A stretch of DNA of 64,000 nucleotides from DASXMT01 sp963781305 (lineage in GTDB: Bacteria; Actinomycetota; Acidimicrobiia; Acidimicrobiales; RAAP-2). Under the pieces are notes generated by a model. The model was not told the origin of the DNA. It made no database searches and worked only from the letters and a program-made list of their open reading frames with translations. Every line of letters starts with the position of its first letter. The stretch's first letter is position 1. The position numbers and the translations under genes were made by a program. Location of the stretch: positions 1,240,001 through 1,304,000 of the forward strand of contig CAWAFL010000001.1 in the NCBI GenBank assembly GCA_963781305.1. Reading direction: 5' to 3'. Below, in pieces: positions 37,815 through 46,908 of this stretch.

Positions 37815-38074
37815 CGACCCCCTCGCTGCACTTTGTCCGCGCCCCCAAGGCCCGCACAAGCCCCTGTGCCTCACCCCTAATCGCCCAGTTCGGGTTGGGG
37901 TGCCCCGTCCGGTTGGAGTGGCCCTGTGGGCAACCGAGCCGGCGTTCAGTGGCAATCGGGAGACCCCCGACATCCGCGCTAGTAAGCGGCCCTTCGGGGA
38001 CGGCCACCCCTTCACATTTGCCGTTTGTAGGCTTACCCTGATTCCAAGGAATGACAACCTAGGAGGAGGTCGGT
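37815..38074. other. GC-rich spacer before the carboxymuconolactone decarboxylase-like gene
   Basis: The first 150 bp resemble repeat R2 (CACTTTGTCCGCGCCCCCAA, then a run of pyrimidines). No coding region is seen. AGGAGGAGG at 38060 is the ribosome site for the next gene. Confidence 0.4.
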
Positions 38075-38662
38075 ATGGCAATACCAAGGGAATACAAGCA
38101 ATCGATCGTGGTCCCTCTTCCGACGGATACGGAAATCCGTGCCGTTGTCGGCGATTCGTACGATCCGGTCAATGCCCTAAACGTCATCAAAATGATGGCT
38201 GGGACAGAGGACATGTATCCCGCACTGGTCGGGATGGTGAACGCGATCTTTGGCACGCCAACGATAGATGACAAGCATCGCGAGATGATCATTCTCAGGG
38301 CGGCGGCAATCAACGATGTGCCATACGAGTGGCAGGCAAACGAGAAGATGGCCCGGAACGCGGGACTGTCATCTCAGGAAATCCAAGCTGCGGCGGCGGA
38401 TGGGCCAGTCGAAGGCATCGACCACGAGTACGTCGTCATCTGCAGAGCGACGGACGAGCTACTGGGTTCTGGGACCCTGACTGACAAGGCGCTGACCGAC
38501 CTTGTCGATACCTTCGGTGCGACCACCACCCGGAAGTACGTGGCGACTATCGCGTGGTTCAGCCTGCTGAGCCTGTTCCTCAACGGCCTCCGGGTGCCGC
38601 TCGAAACCACTGACAAAATCGGCGACCGAACGAGCCCGTTGCCTAGACCCCGCGTTGCCTAG
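38075..38662 (+). CDS. Carboxymuconolactone decarboxylase-family (AhpD-like) protein
   Basis: A 195-residue protein starting at 38075 with an excellent AGGAGGAGG site. The core reads DDKHREMIILRAAAINDVPY, EWQANEKMARNAGLSSQEIQ and VVICRATDELLG, matching the AhpD-like helical family. The usual C-x-x-C of peroxidase types is absent at that position (NDVPYEW), so it is more like the CMD branch, which includes lactone decarboxylases and many of unknown function. It stands alone between repeat blocks. Confidence 0.85.
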   Translation: MAIPREYKQSIVVPLPTDTEIRAVVGDSYDPVNALNVIKMMAGTEDMYPALVGMVNAIFGTPTIDDKHREMIILRAAAINDVPYEWQANEKMARNAGLSSQEIQAAAADGPVEGIDHEYVVICRATDELLGSGTLTDKALTDLVDTFGATTTRKYVATIAWFSLLSLFLNGLRVPLETTDKIGDRTSPLPRPRVA

Positions 38663-38729
38663 ATCCTGAGGGGGCACGTTCGGCCACCGGTCGAACTCCA
38701 GAGGGCCGGCAGACCGTTACGGCCCAGGA

Positions 38730-39020
38730 CTACAGCACCCCCTGACGCGGTGCTTTGGCCTTTCCCCCAAGGCCCTCTCTGTCCCGCCCCTTCGTCTCTC
38801 TCAGCAACGAGCCGCGCTTGTCGACAAAGAAGGCGACCACCTGTGATGTGCCTGCGTCCGGTTTGAGGGGACTCCCGGGGAGGAGGCTGCCAACAATGTA
38901 GAAGACGGCACCGGCGAACCCAGTAAGACATCCCAGGCGGCTGATTGCGCCGACCCCGCAGTTTGCGTCCTCCTCAGCGGGACGAGTGGGTGTTCTGGTG
39001 GGGATGACGGCGTGGGTCAT
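38730..39020 (-). pseudogene. N-terminal stub of a membrane protein, cut by an R2-like repeat
   Basis: ATG at 39020 opens MTHAVIPTRTPTRPAEEDAN, then a hydrophobic segment LTGFAGAVFYIVGSLLPGSP and VVAFFVDKRGSLLRETKG. The last part is the start of a known multi-span membrane family with a V-x-x-F-F-x-D-x-R-x-x-L-L motif. After about 38800 the homology stops and the sequence becomes a GC-rich segment like repeat R2 (GCGGTGCTTTGGCC ... CCCCCAAGGCC). The remaining spans are lost. Confidence 0.55.
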
Positions 39021-39132
39021 GCTCTTCACTCTTTCCCTGAAAGGCGCGTCGAACATCGGCCATCTGGGGGATGCGTGCGGTCCAGGGTCGATCAGGCCGA
39101 ATTAAGGACCAGGACCTCGAGCACTCGGCCCT

Positions 39133-40863
39133 GATGGCACGAACTGGCTCCAACCTCGGTCGACACGGCGGTGGCTTTACCCATCTACCGACAGATCGCA
39201 GAACCTGAGTTGGGTTCAGCGGACGGACCGACATGGATGGCCCGGCTCGACACCGATCACGAGAACCTTCAGGCAGCGCTCGAGTGGGCCGATATCACCG
39301 GTGGCCACGAGACCGTCCTTCGCCTGGCTAGCGCACTCGGCTTATTTTGGGAGGTTCGGGGCCATCGACATCAAGGCATCGGCGGCCGGTGGTTCGCCCG
39401 GGCCCTGGCGGTCGACACCGGACCTTCAGTACCCAGAGCTCGGGCACTCTGGGCCGCCGCTCACATGGGGATTTACGGCGGTGATGCCACCACCACCATC
39501 GCGCGCACGCCCGAAGCGCTCGCCGTAGCGGAGGCCGTTGGGGATCAACGGACCGATGCCCGTGCCGGAAATACGATGAATTACGTCCGGGCCATGTCGA
39601 CCCCCAAGCGGGATTGTCGGGGCTCACTGAGACCGTCGGCTTCGCTCAGTCGATCGGCGATGAGTGGGCCGTTGCCGACGGCCTCAAGATGATGACGATC
39701 GCCTGGGCGGCTCGTGGCGACTACGACGGTGGGCTCAGGGCGGCCCGAGAGTTAGGCCAGGTGGCAGCGCAGCCCGGTAACAAGTTCTTTATGGCTTGGT
39801 CCCACGCTAGCGTCGCATACGTCGCCTTACGGCAGGGCGACTTCGCGACCGCCCGCGATCGGCTAGAAAGGTCGATCGCTCGGTGCGATGAGGTCGGTGA
39901 CCCGATCACACGGTGGCTTGCCATCTGCTGGCTCGGGGAGGTCGAAAAACTAACAGGCGATTATGCAAGCGGCCGCACCCGCTTTGAGCAGGTGCTTCAC
40001 AAAGGAGTGTCATCCGAGGGTGACCTCGCCCGCCACTCGGCTATCCCGGACTTGGGTGCGCTCATGTTGGCTCTTGGCGAAGTCGAGGGCGCTGCGGCCG
40101 TTATCGAGCCTGCGGCCGTCGACTTCGAGAACGAAATCCCCCTAATGAGGATCCCATTCCTGTTCGTGCACGGCGACCTGAAGCTCGCTTCGGGCGACGA
40201 GGCTGGTGCCCGCGCAACCTTTGACGAGGCGAAAGAATCGCGTCGCAGATCGACAATGGTCCTCTCGGTGCCCAGGCCGACTTCCAACTTGGGCTCCTGG
40301 CTCAGCGGCGGGGCGAACTCTCTGAGGCTGAGGACCATCACCACCGGGCCCTGGCCGTTCGCTATCAATATGGGCTGGTGCCGGCCATCGCCGAATCCGT
40401 CGACGCCCTCGCGGGGCTCGCCGCCGATCAGGAGAGCCCGTCAGAAGCCGCTCGGCTCTTCGCTGCCTCAGCCACCATCCGTGAATCTATCGACCTCGCC
40501 CGTCGGCCAGTCGATTAATCCCGATACGAAGAGGACCGAGCCCGTGCGCGCCAGCAGGTCGGCGGGGACGCTTTTGTGGCCGCGTGGGCCGAAGGCGCAT
40601 CCCTTTCTACCGACGAGGTTGTCGCCTACGCCTCCAGGGCCCGCGGCGAGCGAAAGCGCCCCTCATCAGGCTGGGCCAGCCTCACGCCTACCGAAGTGGA
40701 GGTCGTCAGGCTGGCGGCCGAAGGTCTGACCAATCCAGAGATAGGACAACGCCTGTTTATCGGACGAACGACTGTGAAGACGCATCTGGCACACACCTTC
40801 ACCAAACTTGGCGTGACAAGCCGTACCGAACTCGCTTCCGAAGCCACCCGCCGGGATCTGTGA
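39133..40863 (+). pseudogene. LuxR-family ATPase regulator, truncated at the N-terminus and frameshifted
   Basis: The C-terminal end is a clear LuxR HTH (LTPTEVEVVRLAAEGLTNPE, IGQRLFIGRTTVKTHLAHTF; 40680-40840). Upstream are TPR-like repeats (DHENLQAALEWADITGG, ASALGLFWEVRGHRH, then LAICWLGEVEKLTGDYASGR). The frame changes at about 39605 and about 40250, and there is an in-frame TAA at 40516. The AAA/NB-ARC ATPase domain that should precede 39133 is missing. It was once a large LAL-type activator and is no longer functional. Confidence 0.85.
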
Positions 40864-40907
40864 TCAAATCCCACAGTGCGGCCAATCTTGTCGACTCCTC
40901 CATAGCC

Positions 40908-41039
40908 TCAGGACGGCGCTCGGATCAGTGACTCCAGCGCCTCTCGGTTTCGCCGATGCGGCAGCGCCCGTCTGGCCAGCACGTCCCGTACCCTTCGCTC
41001 GCTCATCCCGATCGCCTCAGCAACCACCTTCGCCCTCAT
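40908..41039 (-). CDS. Possible HTH fragment
   Basis: On the minus strand ATG at 41039 reads MRAKVVAEAIGMSERRVRDV, then LARRALPHRRNREALESLIR, 43 residues. The first half looks like a helix-turn-helix. A longer frame is open upstream without good coding character. It may be a relic of a regulator. Confidence 0.3.
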   Translation of the reverse strand: MRAKVVAEAIGMSERRVRDVLARRALPHRRNREALESLIRAPS

Positions 41040-41174
41040 GTCGTTCAGTCGGTGCACCGTGTCTTCGTCTGAACTTGCATCGCGAGTCGATAGCTGTGAC
41101 CGGGTGCACGACGGTCCGATATGTAACCGGACGGCGACGCCGAGCGGAAGAGAGAGAGGGGGGGGGGAGTTGCA

Positions 41175-41460
41175 TGCCGTTTGATCAGAACGGACACCCC
41201 GTCTCCAACGAAGTAGCACGGTCATCGTGGGTTGTAGCTGCAAGGGGCAATACTCGAACAGGTTGCTCAGACCTACAACGCCACGATCACTTATGGCGAC
41301 CTCGCAAGAGAGGTCCAAGAGTCAAACGGGGATAACCACGAAGCAGCTGATCCACTATTGGGTGGGAGAGGTCACCTGGACAGGGCGGGATGGGAAGGAC
41401 CGTACGACGTCGCCGACCAAGAGTTTGTTCCCTCGGCGAGCTTGCGGATGATATCCGGTC
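41175..41460 (+). pseudogene. Frameshifted relic of a conserved actinobacterial protein
   Basis: Two frames are needed to read EQVAQTYNATITYGDLAREV followed by TGITTKQLIHYWVGEV. The order TYxAxITYxxLAxxVQ then TGIxTxxLxxxW is one I recall from small proteins of unknown function in actinobacteria. A poly-G run (41158-41167) lies upstream. The gene is broken. Confidence 0.4.
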
Positions 41461-41567
41461 GGGGGTGTCTCCTACGTGTGGCCATGTTGCGGTCCGCCTC
41501 CGCTCCAGTCTGGAGCATCGGACCCGCATAACGCCCGGACCACTATGGCCGGATCAGCCCAGCTGAC

Positions 41568-41660
41568 CCGGCGCACGTCGATCAGCGCTCGTCTTCGTGT
41601 TCATCGCAGCTCTCGACCCTCGGCCACCACTTGCCGGATCGGTCCCGATACAAAGCGGCC
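41568..41660 (-). repeat. Dispersed repeat R1, copy E (one half)
   Basis: Only the half that encodes RSGKWWPRVESCDEHEDE on the minus strand is present. The homology ends just at the 3' end of the ankyrin gene (41675). The missing half appears on the other side of that gene as copy F. Confidence 0.65.
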
Positions 41661-41674
41661 GGTCTGCCAAGGAC

Positions 41675-42419
41675 TCAGACGTCAGATTCGGCGCTGTAGG
41701 CGTCGTGCTCGCGAAGCCATCCGATGAGGTTCTCGCGCTGCGTTCCTTCCCCGGTAGCGGCGTCAAGCGGTGTGCCTTCGGCGTAGTCGGGGACCCAGTT
41801 GAGGTCCGCCCCGCGGGCCATCAGGCACTCGGCAGCGCGGCGTTGCCCTCCCGAGCACGCGTGCCAAAACGCCTGCGACACCTCCTCCGAGGATGGGTTG
41901 TCACCGAGGAGCTGCGCCAGACGGTCGAGCAAGCCTAATGAAGCCGCCATCCACGGCCGATCGACGTCGGCGCCGCGGTCTACAAGCAAGCGGGCCACGT
42001 CGAAGCAGTCGTAGCCGACGGCGTTCGCGAGTGGGGTGCCGATCGACCCGTCGGGCGCGTTGATATCCGCTCCGGCATCGATGAGCGCAGCAGCGACGTG
42101 CCAATCGTCGCTGCTGGCCGCCCAGTGAAGCGGGGTCTCCTCCCCGGGTTGGCGGGCGTTGGGGTCGGCGCCGGCTTCGGCAAGCAGCCGCACGATTTCC
42201 GGGCCATTCGGGAAGTATCCGGGCCAGTCGGTGACCTGCATGCAGTGGGGTCCGGGACTTGTACCTGCCGCCCAGTGCTGCCGACGCCACGCCGGGATGG
42301 TCGGCGAGCAGTTGGCGCAGCCCAGCGATATCGCCCGAGTGGATGGCCGCTACGACCGCGTCGGCGAGCCTTCCGCCCGATTCCTCAAAGTCGGCTGAAG
42401 ACGCTGGAGTATCGGGCAT
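41675..42419 (-). pseudogene. Ankyrin-repeat protein with one frameshift
   Basis: ATG at 42419 starts MPDTPASSADFEESGGRLAD and the first frame runs to GGRYKSRTPLHA. One extra G near 42235 moves the rest into the frame that reads VTDWPGYFPNGPEIVRLLAE, AGADPNARQPGEETPLHWAA and further ankyrin repeats (ALIDAGADINAPDG, LLVDRGADVDRP, MARGADLNWVPDYAEGTPLD). Restored length is about 248 residues with four to five repeats. Such proteins act in protein-protein contacts. The gene is bracketed by the two halves of repeat R1. Confidence 0.85.
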
Positions 42420-42509
42420 TGTGGCCTGCTCGGTCAGAGGGACTTCCCAGCTAGAGCACTGAAACCAACGCCGGGGCCCCCACCCGAGCGCAGGCGATCC
42501 CCTCTCCCA

Positions 42510-42583
42510 ACACAAACCGCTCTCGACTAGGAACCCAGGCGCTAGTTCCATTGCTCGACCCTACGGCGCAGCTCTGACAGCCC
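42510..42583 (-). repeat. Dispersed repeat R1, copy F (the other half)
   Basis: On the minus strand this reads MELAPGFLVESGLCW, the start of the R1 peptide. It shares GGCGCTAGTTCCATTGCTCG and GACAGCC with copies C and D. It complements copy E on the opposite side of the ankyrin gene, as if the gene had been inserted into, or captured by, a single R1 unit. Confidence 0.65.
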
Positions 42584-42655
42584 CACGGGGAAGGGAGGGG
42601 CAGAAGGGCCGGGGAGGAAGGGCCTTGGGGGAAAGGGCAAAGCGCCGCGAGCGGA
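42584..42655. repeat. GC-rich repeat R2 (partial copy)
   Basis: GGGAAGGGAGGGGCAGAAGG and GAAGGGCCTTGGGGGAAAGG are the reverse complement of the segment at 62214-62275 and similar to 50575-50620. It joins R1 copy F directly to repeat R3. Confidence 0.55.
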
Positions 42656-42659
42656 TGTG

Positions 42660-43005
42660 CGACGCCACTGATCTGCCGGCCGAGGACGCAGGACCGTCGG
42701 AGAAGTTGGCACGTAGTGGACTCGTGCGACGGCCACGTCGATGACCATCTGGTTGGGGCTGAAGCGGGTCTAACCGCTGCGCTTCTTGCGAGCGTGGAAG
42801 GTGCACACGGGGGTCCAACCTTTACCAAGATGAGCAAAGCCGACGCCATCGGCCACGCAGACCATCATGTGGCTCCAGTTCGGCGCGTCCGGGATCGGGG
42901 TGCAGGCAATCTGATCACGTGGCACCTCCAAGTCGCCCAGGCAGACGGGACACCGCTTGTCCTCGGGAAGGTCAACGGATGTTCGGAAGCGAGAAATAGC
43001 GGTCG
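42660..43005 (-). repeat. Repeat R3, copy 1 (about 340 bp)
   Basis: Nearly identical, in the same orientation, to 51670-52010 (for example GGACGCAGGACCGTCGGAGA and CGGATGTTCGGAAGCGAGAA). Both copies lie just beyond the 3' end of a secreted-protein gene of the same family. Confidence 0.8.
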
Positions 43006-43006
43006 A
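42770..43006 (-). pseudogene. Zinc-ribbon peptide inside repeat R3
   Basis: The minus strand is open from a stop at 43009 to a stop at 42772, 78 codons, and reads VDLPEDKRCPVCLGDLEVPR, then CTPIPDAPNWSHMMVCVADG and VGFAHLGKGWTPVCTFHARK. The pattern CxxC then C, C, C, H looks like a zinc ribbon. There is no ATG near its beginning. In copy 2 a GTG start exists (52027) but a one-base insertion near 51907 breaks the frame. The parent protein is unknown. Confidence 0.45.
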
Positions 43007-43074
43007 TTATTGGACGTTCATCCGGGGCAGGGTTGGTGACGACCTTCGGTAACTGGGTTGAGTGCAGCGGCGTC

Positions 43075-44835
43075 TCAGCAACCAGGCGTCGGAATCGTGA
43101 GGTTGATCGTCTGCTGCTGGCCGTAGTTGTTCACGGCATGGAAGACCAGCGATGCCGACATCGTGCCCGGGGTCAGGTGCTCGACACTCGTCACCGTGGC
43201 GCCGGGATGGACGCCATGGGCCGCATTGGCCGGCCCGACACTTGAGGGCGAGCTGGCCGGCGTCGACGTGAAGGTGAACGCCTCGTAACTGCCGATCGCT
43301 CCGATCGAGTGACCCGACCAGGTAACGGTGCATCCGACATTGCTCCCCTTTGCGGTCGCCACGTTGACCTGACCCGGCTGGACCACGACCAAGGTGAAGG
43401 TCTGGGCGGCATCAGGGCTTACCCCGTTGTGCGCCGTGATGGGGAGGATGTAGGTCCCCGCGGTCAGGGGCTTCGGCGTGCCGGCCAGGGTGGCCGTGCC
43501 GTTGTGGTTGTCAGTGAAGGTCACCCCGCCGGGCAGGGCGCCGATCTCGGACAAGCTGGGGGTGGGGGACCCGGTCGCCGTGACCGAAAATGAGCCGCTC
43601 TTCCCGACGGTGAAGGTTGCAGTGTTGGCCGACGTGATGGCTGGGGCCTGGTTGACGAGCAGGGTGAATGCCTGGGTGGCATCAGGACTCACCCCGTTGC
43701 TCGCCGTGATGGTGATGGGATAGCTCCCCGCCGTACCTGTCGCCGGGGGTCCCGAGAGCACGCCTGAAGTCGGGTTCAGGGTCACCCCGGTGGGTAGGGC
43801 GCCGATCTCGGAGAAGGTGGGAGCGGGGGACCCGGTGGCCGTGACCGAAAATGAGCCGCTCGTCCCGACGGTGAAGGTGGTGGTGTCAGCCGAGGTGATG
43901 GCCGGGGCCTGGTTGGGCCCTGGGTAGGTGATGGTCACCGAGCCGTCGCCGGTGTTGGTACCGGGTCCGGTGGAGCCGCCCGTTGTGGTGGCGTTGTCGA
44001 GGTGGCCGGAGCCTCCGCCGCCGCCGCCACCGGGACTGACAGCGCCCCCGCCGCCGCCGCCGCCGCCGAAGAAGCCGTCGCCCCCGCCGCCGCCCCCGCC
44101 GCCGGAGCCCGCACCAGACCCGGAGCCGCCGCTGCCGCCCGACGACCCGGAGCCGCCCGAGCCGCCCGAGCCGTTAACGCATCCGTTGCCAGTGCCGGCG
44201 GCGCCGGGGGTGCCGGGGCCGGTGTCGGTGCCGGGCTGGCCCCCACCGGCGGGCGTGCCGCCACCTGGACAGAAGCTGGGGCCGTCACCACCAGCACTAC
44301 CGGTGCTCCCTCCGCCGTTACCGCCGTTCCCGCTGCTGGAATAGTCGCCACTGCCCCCGCCGCCGCCGGCCACGACCAGGCGGCAGGTGGAGCTGGCGCA
44401 GCTCGTTCCCAGGTCGATCTCCGAGCGACCACCGCCGCTGCCGCCGGAGCTAAAGCCATTGAACCCGCCGGCGCCCCCCCCGCCCTGGCTCCCGACGAGG
44501 ACCGTGTAGGTATTGGTCGAGGACACTGCCAGGGTGGTGATGCTGCTCCCCCCGGTCCCGGCGCTACCACCCGAGAGCCCCTGGGTTCCCCCGGCACCCT
44601 CGACATCGACGGCGACAGAGGTCAACCCCGCCGGGGGCGTCCAGGTGCCGGAGCCCTTGGTGCAGGTGACCGTCACCGTGGTGGTACCGGATTCGCTGCA
44701 CGTGCCGGTGCTCATGGCGTACACGGGGGGTGCCGCAACAGAGAGCAGGCCCACCGACCCCACCCCAGAACCGAGAGCCACCGCCGCTCCGATCACTGCC
44801 AGCCGCCGCACACCAAAACGACCGCGATAGGACAT
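43075..44835 (-). CDS. Secreted Gly-rich surface protein with putative Ig repeats
   Basis: ATG at 44835 follows a G-rich ribosome site; the product is 586 residues. A signal peptide (RRLAVIGAAVALGSGVGSVG, cleavage near VYA) is followed by a beta-strand segment, then about 180 residues that are 40-50% Gly with Ser and Asn, then two repeats of the putative Ig type (NQAPAITSADTTTFTVGTSG and NQAPAITSANTATFTVGKSG) and a third related domain. The last 100 residues (VGCTVTWSGHSIGAIGSYEA, NNYGQQQTINLTIPTPGC) recur in two other proteins of this window. The final Cys is constant. It probably sits on or outside the cell wall; no sortase motif is visible. Confidence 0.88.
   Translation of the reverse strand: MSYRGRFGVRRLAVIGAAVALGSGVGSVGLLSVAAPPVYAMSTGTCSESGTTTVTVTCTKGSGTWTPPAGLTSVAVDVEGAGGTQGLSGGSAGTGGSSITTLAVSSTNTYTVLVGSQGGGGAGGFNGFSSGGSGGGRSEIDLGTSCASSTCRLVVAGGGGGSGDYSSSGNGGNGGGSTGSAGGDGPSFCPGGGTPAGGGQPGTDTGPGTPGAAGTGNGCVNGSGGSGGSGSSGGSGGSGSGAGSGGGGGGGGDGFFGGGGGGGGAVSPGGGGGGGSGHLDNATTTGGSTGPGTNTGDGSVTITYPGPNQAPAITSADTTTFTVGTSGSFSVTATGSPAPTFSEIGALPTGVTLNPTSGVLSGPPATGTAGSYPITITASNGVSPDATQAFTLLVNQAPAITSANTATFTVGKSGSFSVTATGSPTPSLSEIGALPGGVTFTDNHNGTATLAGTPKPLTAGTYILPITAHNGVSPDAAQTFTLVVVQPGQVNVATAKGSNVGCTVTWSGHSIGAIGSYEAFTFTSTPASSPSSVGPANAAHGVHPGATVTSVEHLTPGTMSASLVFHAVNNYGQQQTINLTIPTPGC
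43082..43660. repeat. Long near-identical repeat shared with 62742-63320
   Basis: The last 580 bp or so of this surface-protein gene are almost base-for-base the same as the 3' end of the gene at 62734. Upstream of about 43660 the two genes diverge. Identity at synonymous positions points to recent duplication or gene conversion. Confidence 0.8.
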
Positions 44836-45191
44836 CTTCCCCCCTGGTGACATATCGTTTAGCACGTAACGTAGTCGACGCGCTACAAGGAGTCCACCGG
44901 TCGGGAAGGCTCGGAGCCTGGCACCCCTCCACTAGTCCCCGGTCGTTGCACCCCTGCCGCACAAATGTGGCGTCAGCCCACGCGCCTTTGTCACGTCCCG
45001 CGTCACGCATGGAGCCACGGAGGCGTCGGGCGATGTCCTGGTGGGTCTCCAGGATTAGGCGGCCGTCCTTCTCAAAGGTGGCGACCAAGTACCGAACCTT
45101 CCGTGACGCCTAGCGCCTTACGTATGGTGGCCTAGATGACCACTCGGCCATGGGGTCCCATTCGTAGGTTGTGAGTTGAATGCAGCATCAC
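44836..45191. other. Region upstream of the surface-protein gene
   Basis: No sure gene. A minus-strand frame at about 44935-45088 (VATFEKDGRLILETHQDIAR, then GAWADATFVRQG) lacks an ATG and is probably a relic. The surface-protein promoter must lie at the left end, near 44850-44900. Confidence 0.4.
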
Positions 45192-45320
45192 TCATCGCTC
45201 CTCGAAGTCAACGGTCATAGGTGTTCCGCCCGGTGCCGGGCATTTGTTGATGGTGATCGAGTCGGAACCTTGGCCGTCTGGGTTTCCGTTTTCATCCGGC
45301 TGATCACGATGGTTGGCCAC
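45192..45320 (-). CDS. Possible small acidic protein
   Basis: GTG at 45320 gives 42 residues: VANHRDQPDENGNPDGQGSD, then SITINKCPAPGGTPMTVDFE. It has one Cys and no hydrophobic segment. No strong ribosome site. It could be the end of a longer lost gene. Confidence 0.25.
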   Translation of the reverse strand: MANHRDQPDENGNPDGQGSDSITINKCPAPGGTPMTVDFEER

Positions 45321-45532
45321 ACTCTGACCAGGGAGTCCTGATTCCGCTACCTGACGTCATCAACTCCCCGCTGGCACCTCGTGCGGCCAACGGCATGGCG
45401 GCACGGTCTACACGTCGCGTCCGAAAGGGGGCGAGGCTTCGATAGGCCTTTACCAGGCGATTACCGAAGGTCTTTATCTTTGAGCTAGATGCCATTCCGT
45501 GGTACTTGCAAGCGGTAGAGGAGCGTGACCTC

Positions 45533-46474
45533 ATGACAACGCCAGCTTCAATCGAGGAACCGACCGGAGAAGTTGTATTGACGGGTCGAGGATTTCGGCT
45601 CGCAGCCTGGGGGTTGACCGTCTTCTTCCTACTTGGAACCCTCGGATGTCTCGTAGGTGCTGGGTTTGTCGTGTCCAAGCTGGCTCGGGGGACTGGATCG
45701 ACTGGCGGCCTTCTCATCTTGTGGCTGTTCTGTGCGATGATCGCCTTAGTCCCGGCGAGGGCCGTATCGAGGAACATAGGTCGAAGCACTTCGTTTGACC
45801 CAGAAGGGATCAGCGGTCTGTCGGTCCTCGGATCAAGGCAAACGAATCCGAAGGTGCGTCACCGTCTCTTTCCAGTAGTAGACAGATCGACTGAATTCAT
45901 CCCGTGGAGGGTCATCGACCACTCCGCCGTGTTTTATATTGCTAGTCCCGAAGGAGGGGGGACGTATGGAGTTCGAGTCCACTTCAAGGACGGTCGACAG
46001 GGCACGGTTTATGCCTGGTCTCTCCGCAAATCAACCATGGACAGAGTTGTCGAACAACTTGAGTTAGCAAGACAGCACGGGACGATGCCGGAGTTGACCC
46101 CGCCGCCACAACCTCGAAGCTTGAAGTATCGGCTTGTCCCTCATCCACGCTCATCCCGATTTGCGATAGGGCGCAAAATCTCCCTGTGGCTTATTGTCAT
46201 CTTCGCTGCGATCAATTGCCTTGGGGTTCTGGCCGATTCGTTTGCTCCCAGTCCTGGAGCTCAGATCGAACCGGTGGCGGGAACCGCTATTGGGGTTGCG
46301 CTCTTTCTCGCTTGCGTTTGGATTGCCTGGTACGCCGTCCGCATCCCTCGCCGAAAGTCAGCACCCGCACGCGCGCCGGATCTAGGGGCCGCCAACTGCT
46401 CCGGTGTTACTGAGCAGCCGCCTAGCCGCCAGCCTATGCTGACGTCACCATCTGTGGAGGGGGCGACACGATGA
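45533..46474 (+). CDS. Membrane protein of unknown function (PH-like middle domain)
   Basis: ATG at 45533 with GAGGAG upstream; 313 residues. Two hydrophobic segments near the N-terminus (LAAWGLTVFFLLGTLGCLVG, LLILWLFCAMIALVP) and two near the C-terminus (ISLWLIVIFAAINCLGVLAD, AIGVALFLACVWIAWYAV) enclose a soluble part with FIPWRVIDHSAVFYIASPEG and GVRVHFKDGRQGTVYAW, which resembles a bacterial PH-like domain. The next gene starts inside its stop (ATGA), so they are coupled. Confidence 0.7.
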   Translation: MTTPASIEEPTGEVVLTGRGFRLAAWGLTVFFLLGTLGCLVGAGFVVSKLARGTGSTGGLLILWLFCAMIALVPARAVSRNIGRSTSFDPEGISGLSVLGSRQTNPKVRHRLFPVVDRSTEFIPWRVIDHSAVFYIASPEGGGTYGVRVHFKDGRQGTVYAWSLRKSTMDRVVEQLELARQHGTMPELTPPPQPRSLKYRLVPHPRSSRFAIGRKISLWLIVIFAAINCLGVLADSFAPSPGAQIEPVAGTAIGVALFLACVWIAWYAVRIPRRKSAPARAPDLGAANCSGVTEQPPSRQPMLTSPSVEGATR

Positions 46475-46908
46475 GTGCAGCGGACTCGGGGCCAGTCACC
46501 AATCGATTCCTTCTTTCGCCTTGGCCTATTAGGACAATGGTCGTAGCCGGTATCGCAGTGATGATCGGCTCATCTCTGCCGTGGGTACGTAGCAGTACTC
46601 TCATTGCACACGGAAGACCTCCCGATGAGGTGATGACCCTCGTCGGCCGAGCCGCTGCAATAACCTTGGCACTCTTTTATGTGGGTCAACCCTTTCGATT
46701 GTGGATTTTCGGCAGCGGGTTCCTATTTGCGGCCATCACCTGGTTTGGGATCTCAGACATGACTGAGCTCCAGACCCATTAACGGAGATCAAGCGGTGGG
46801 CTCTGTGAGCATCGGGCCAGGGCTGTGGCTCTGCGTCGTCAGTGCAGTCATTGGCTTCGGAGCCGCCGTTTGGTTCACCCTTCGCGACTGGGCTCAGAGC
46901 TGGATGGA
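46471..46908 (+). pseudogene. Small polytopic membrane protein, frameshifted near its middle
   Basis: The first frame (46471-46782) has three hydrophobic segments (MVVAGIAVMIGSSLPWV, ITLALFYVGQPFRLWIFGSG, FLFAAITWFGIS) and stops after ELQTH. One base later another frame reads GSVSIGPGLWLCVVSAVIGF and GAAVWFTLRDWAQ, a typical last span with the G-x-G-L-W-L motif. The sequence therefore looks like one protein of about 140 residues interrupted by a one-base shift near 46780. It overlaps the end of the molybdate regulator gene on the other strand. Confidence 0.55.

Noticed and set aside
41141..41175. Purine-rich tract ending in a poly-G run as a phase-variable switch
   Set aside because: The gene it would control is already broken downstream, so a switching role is not supported.
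43928..44850. Long plus-strand frames rich in Pro or Ala
   Set aside because: They are the complement of the Gly-rich region of the surface protein at 43075 and have no signal of their own.
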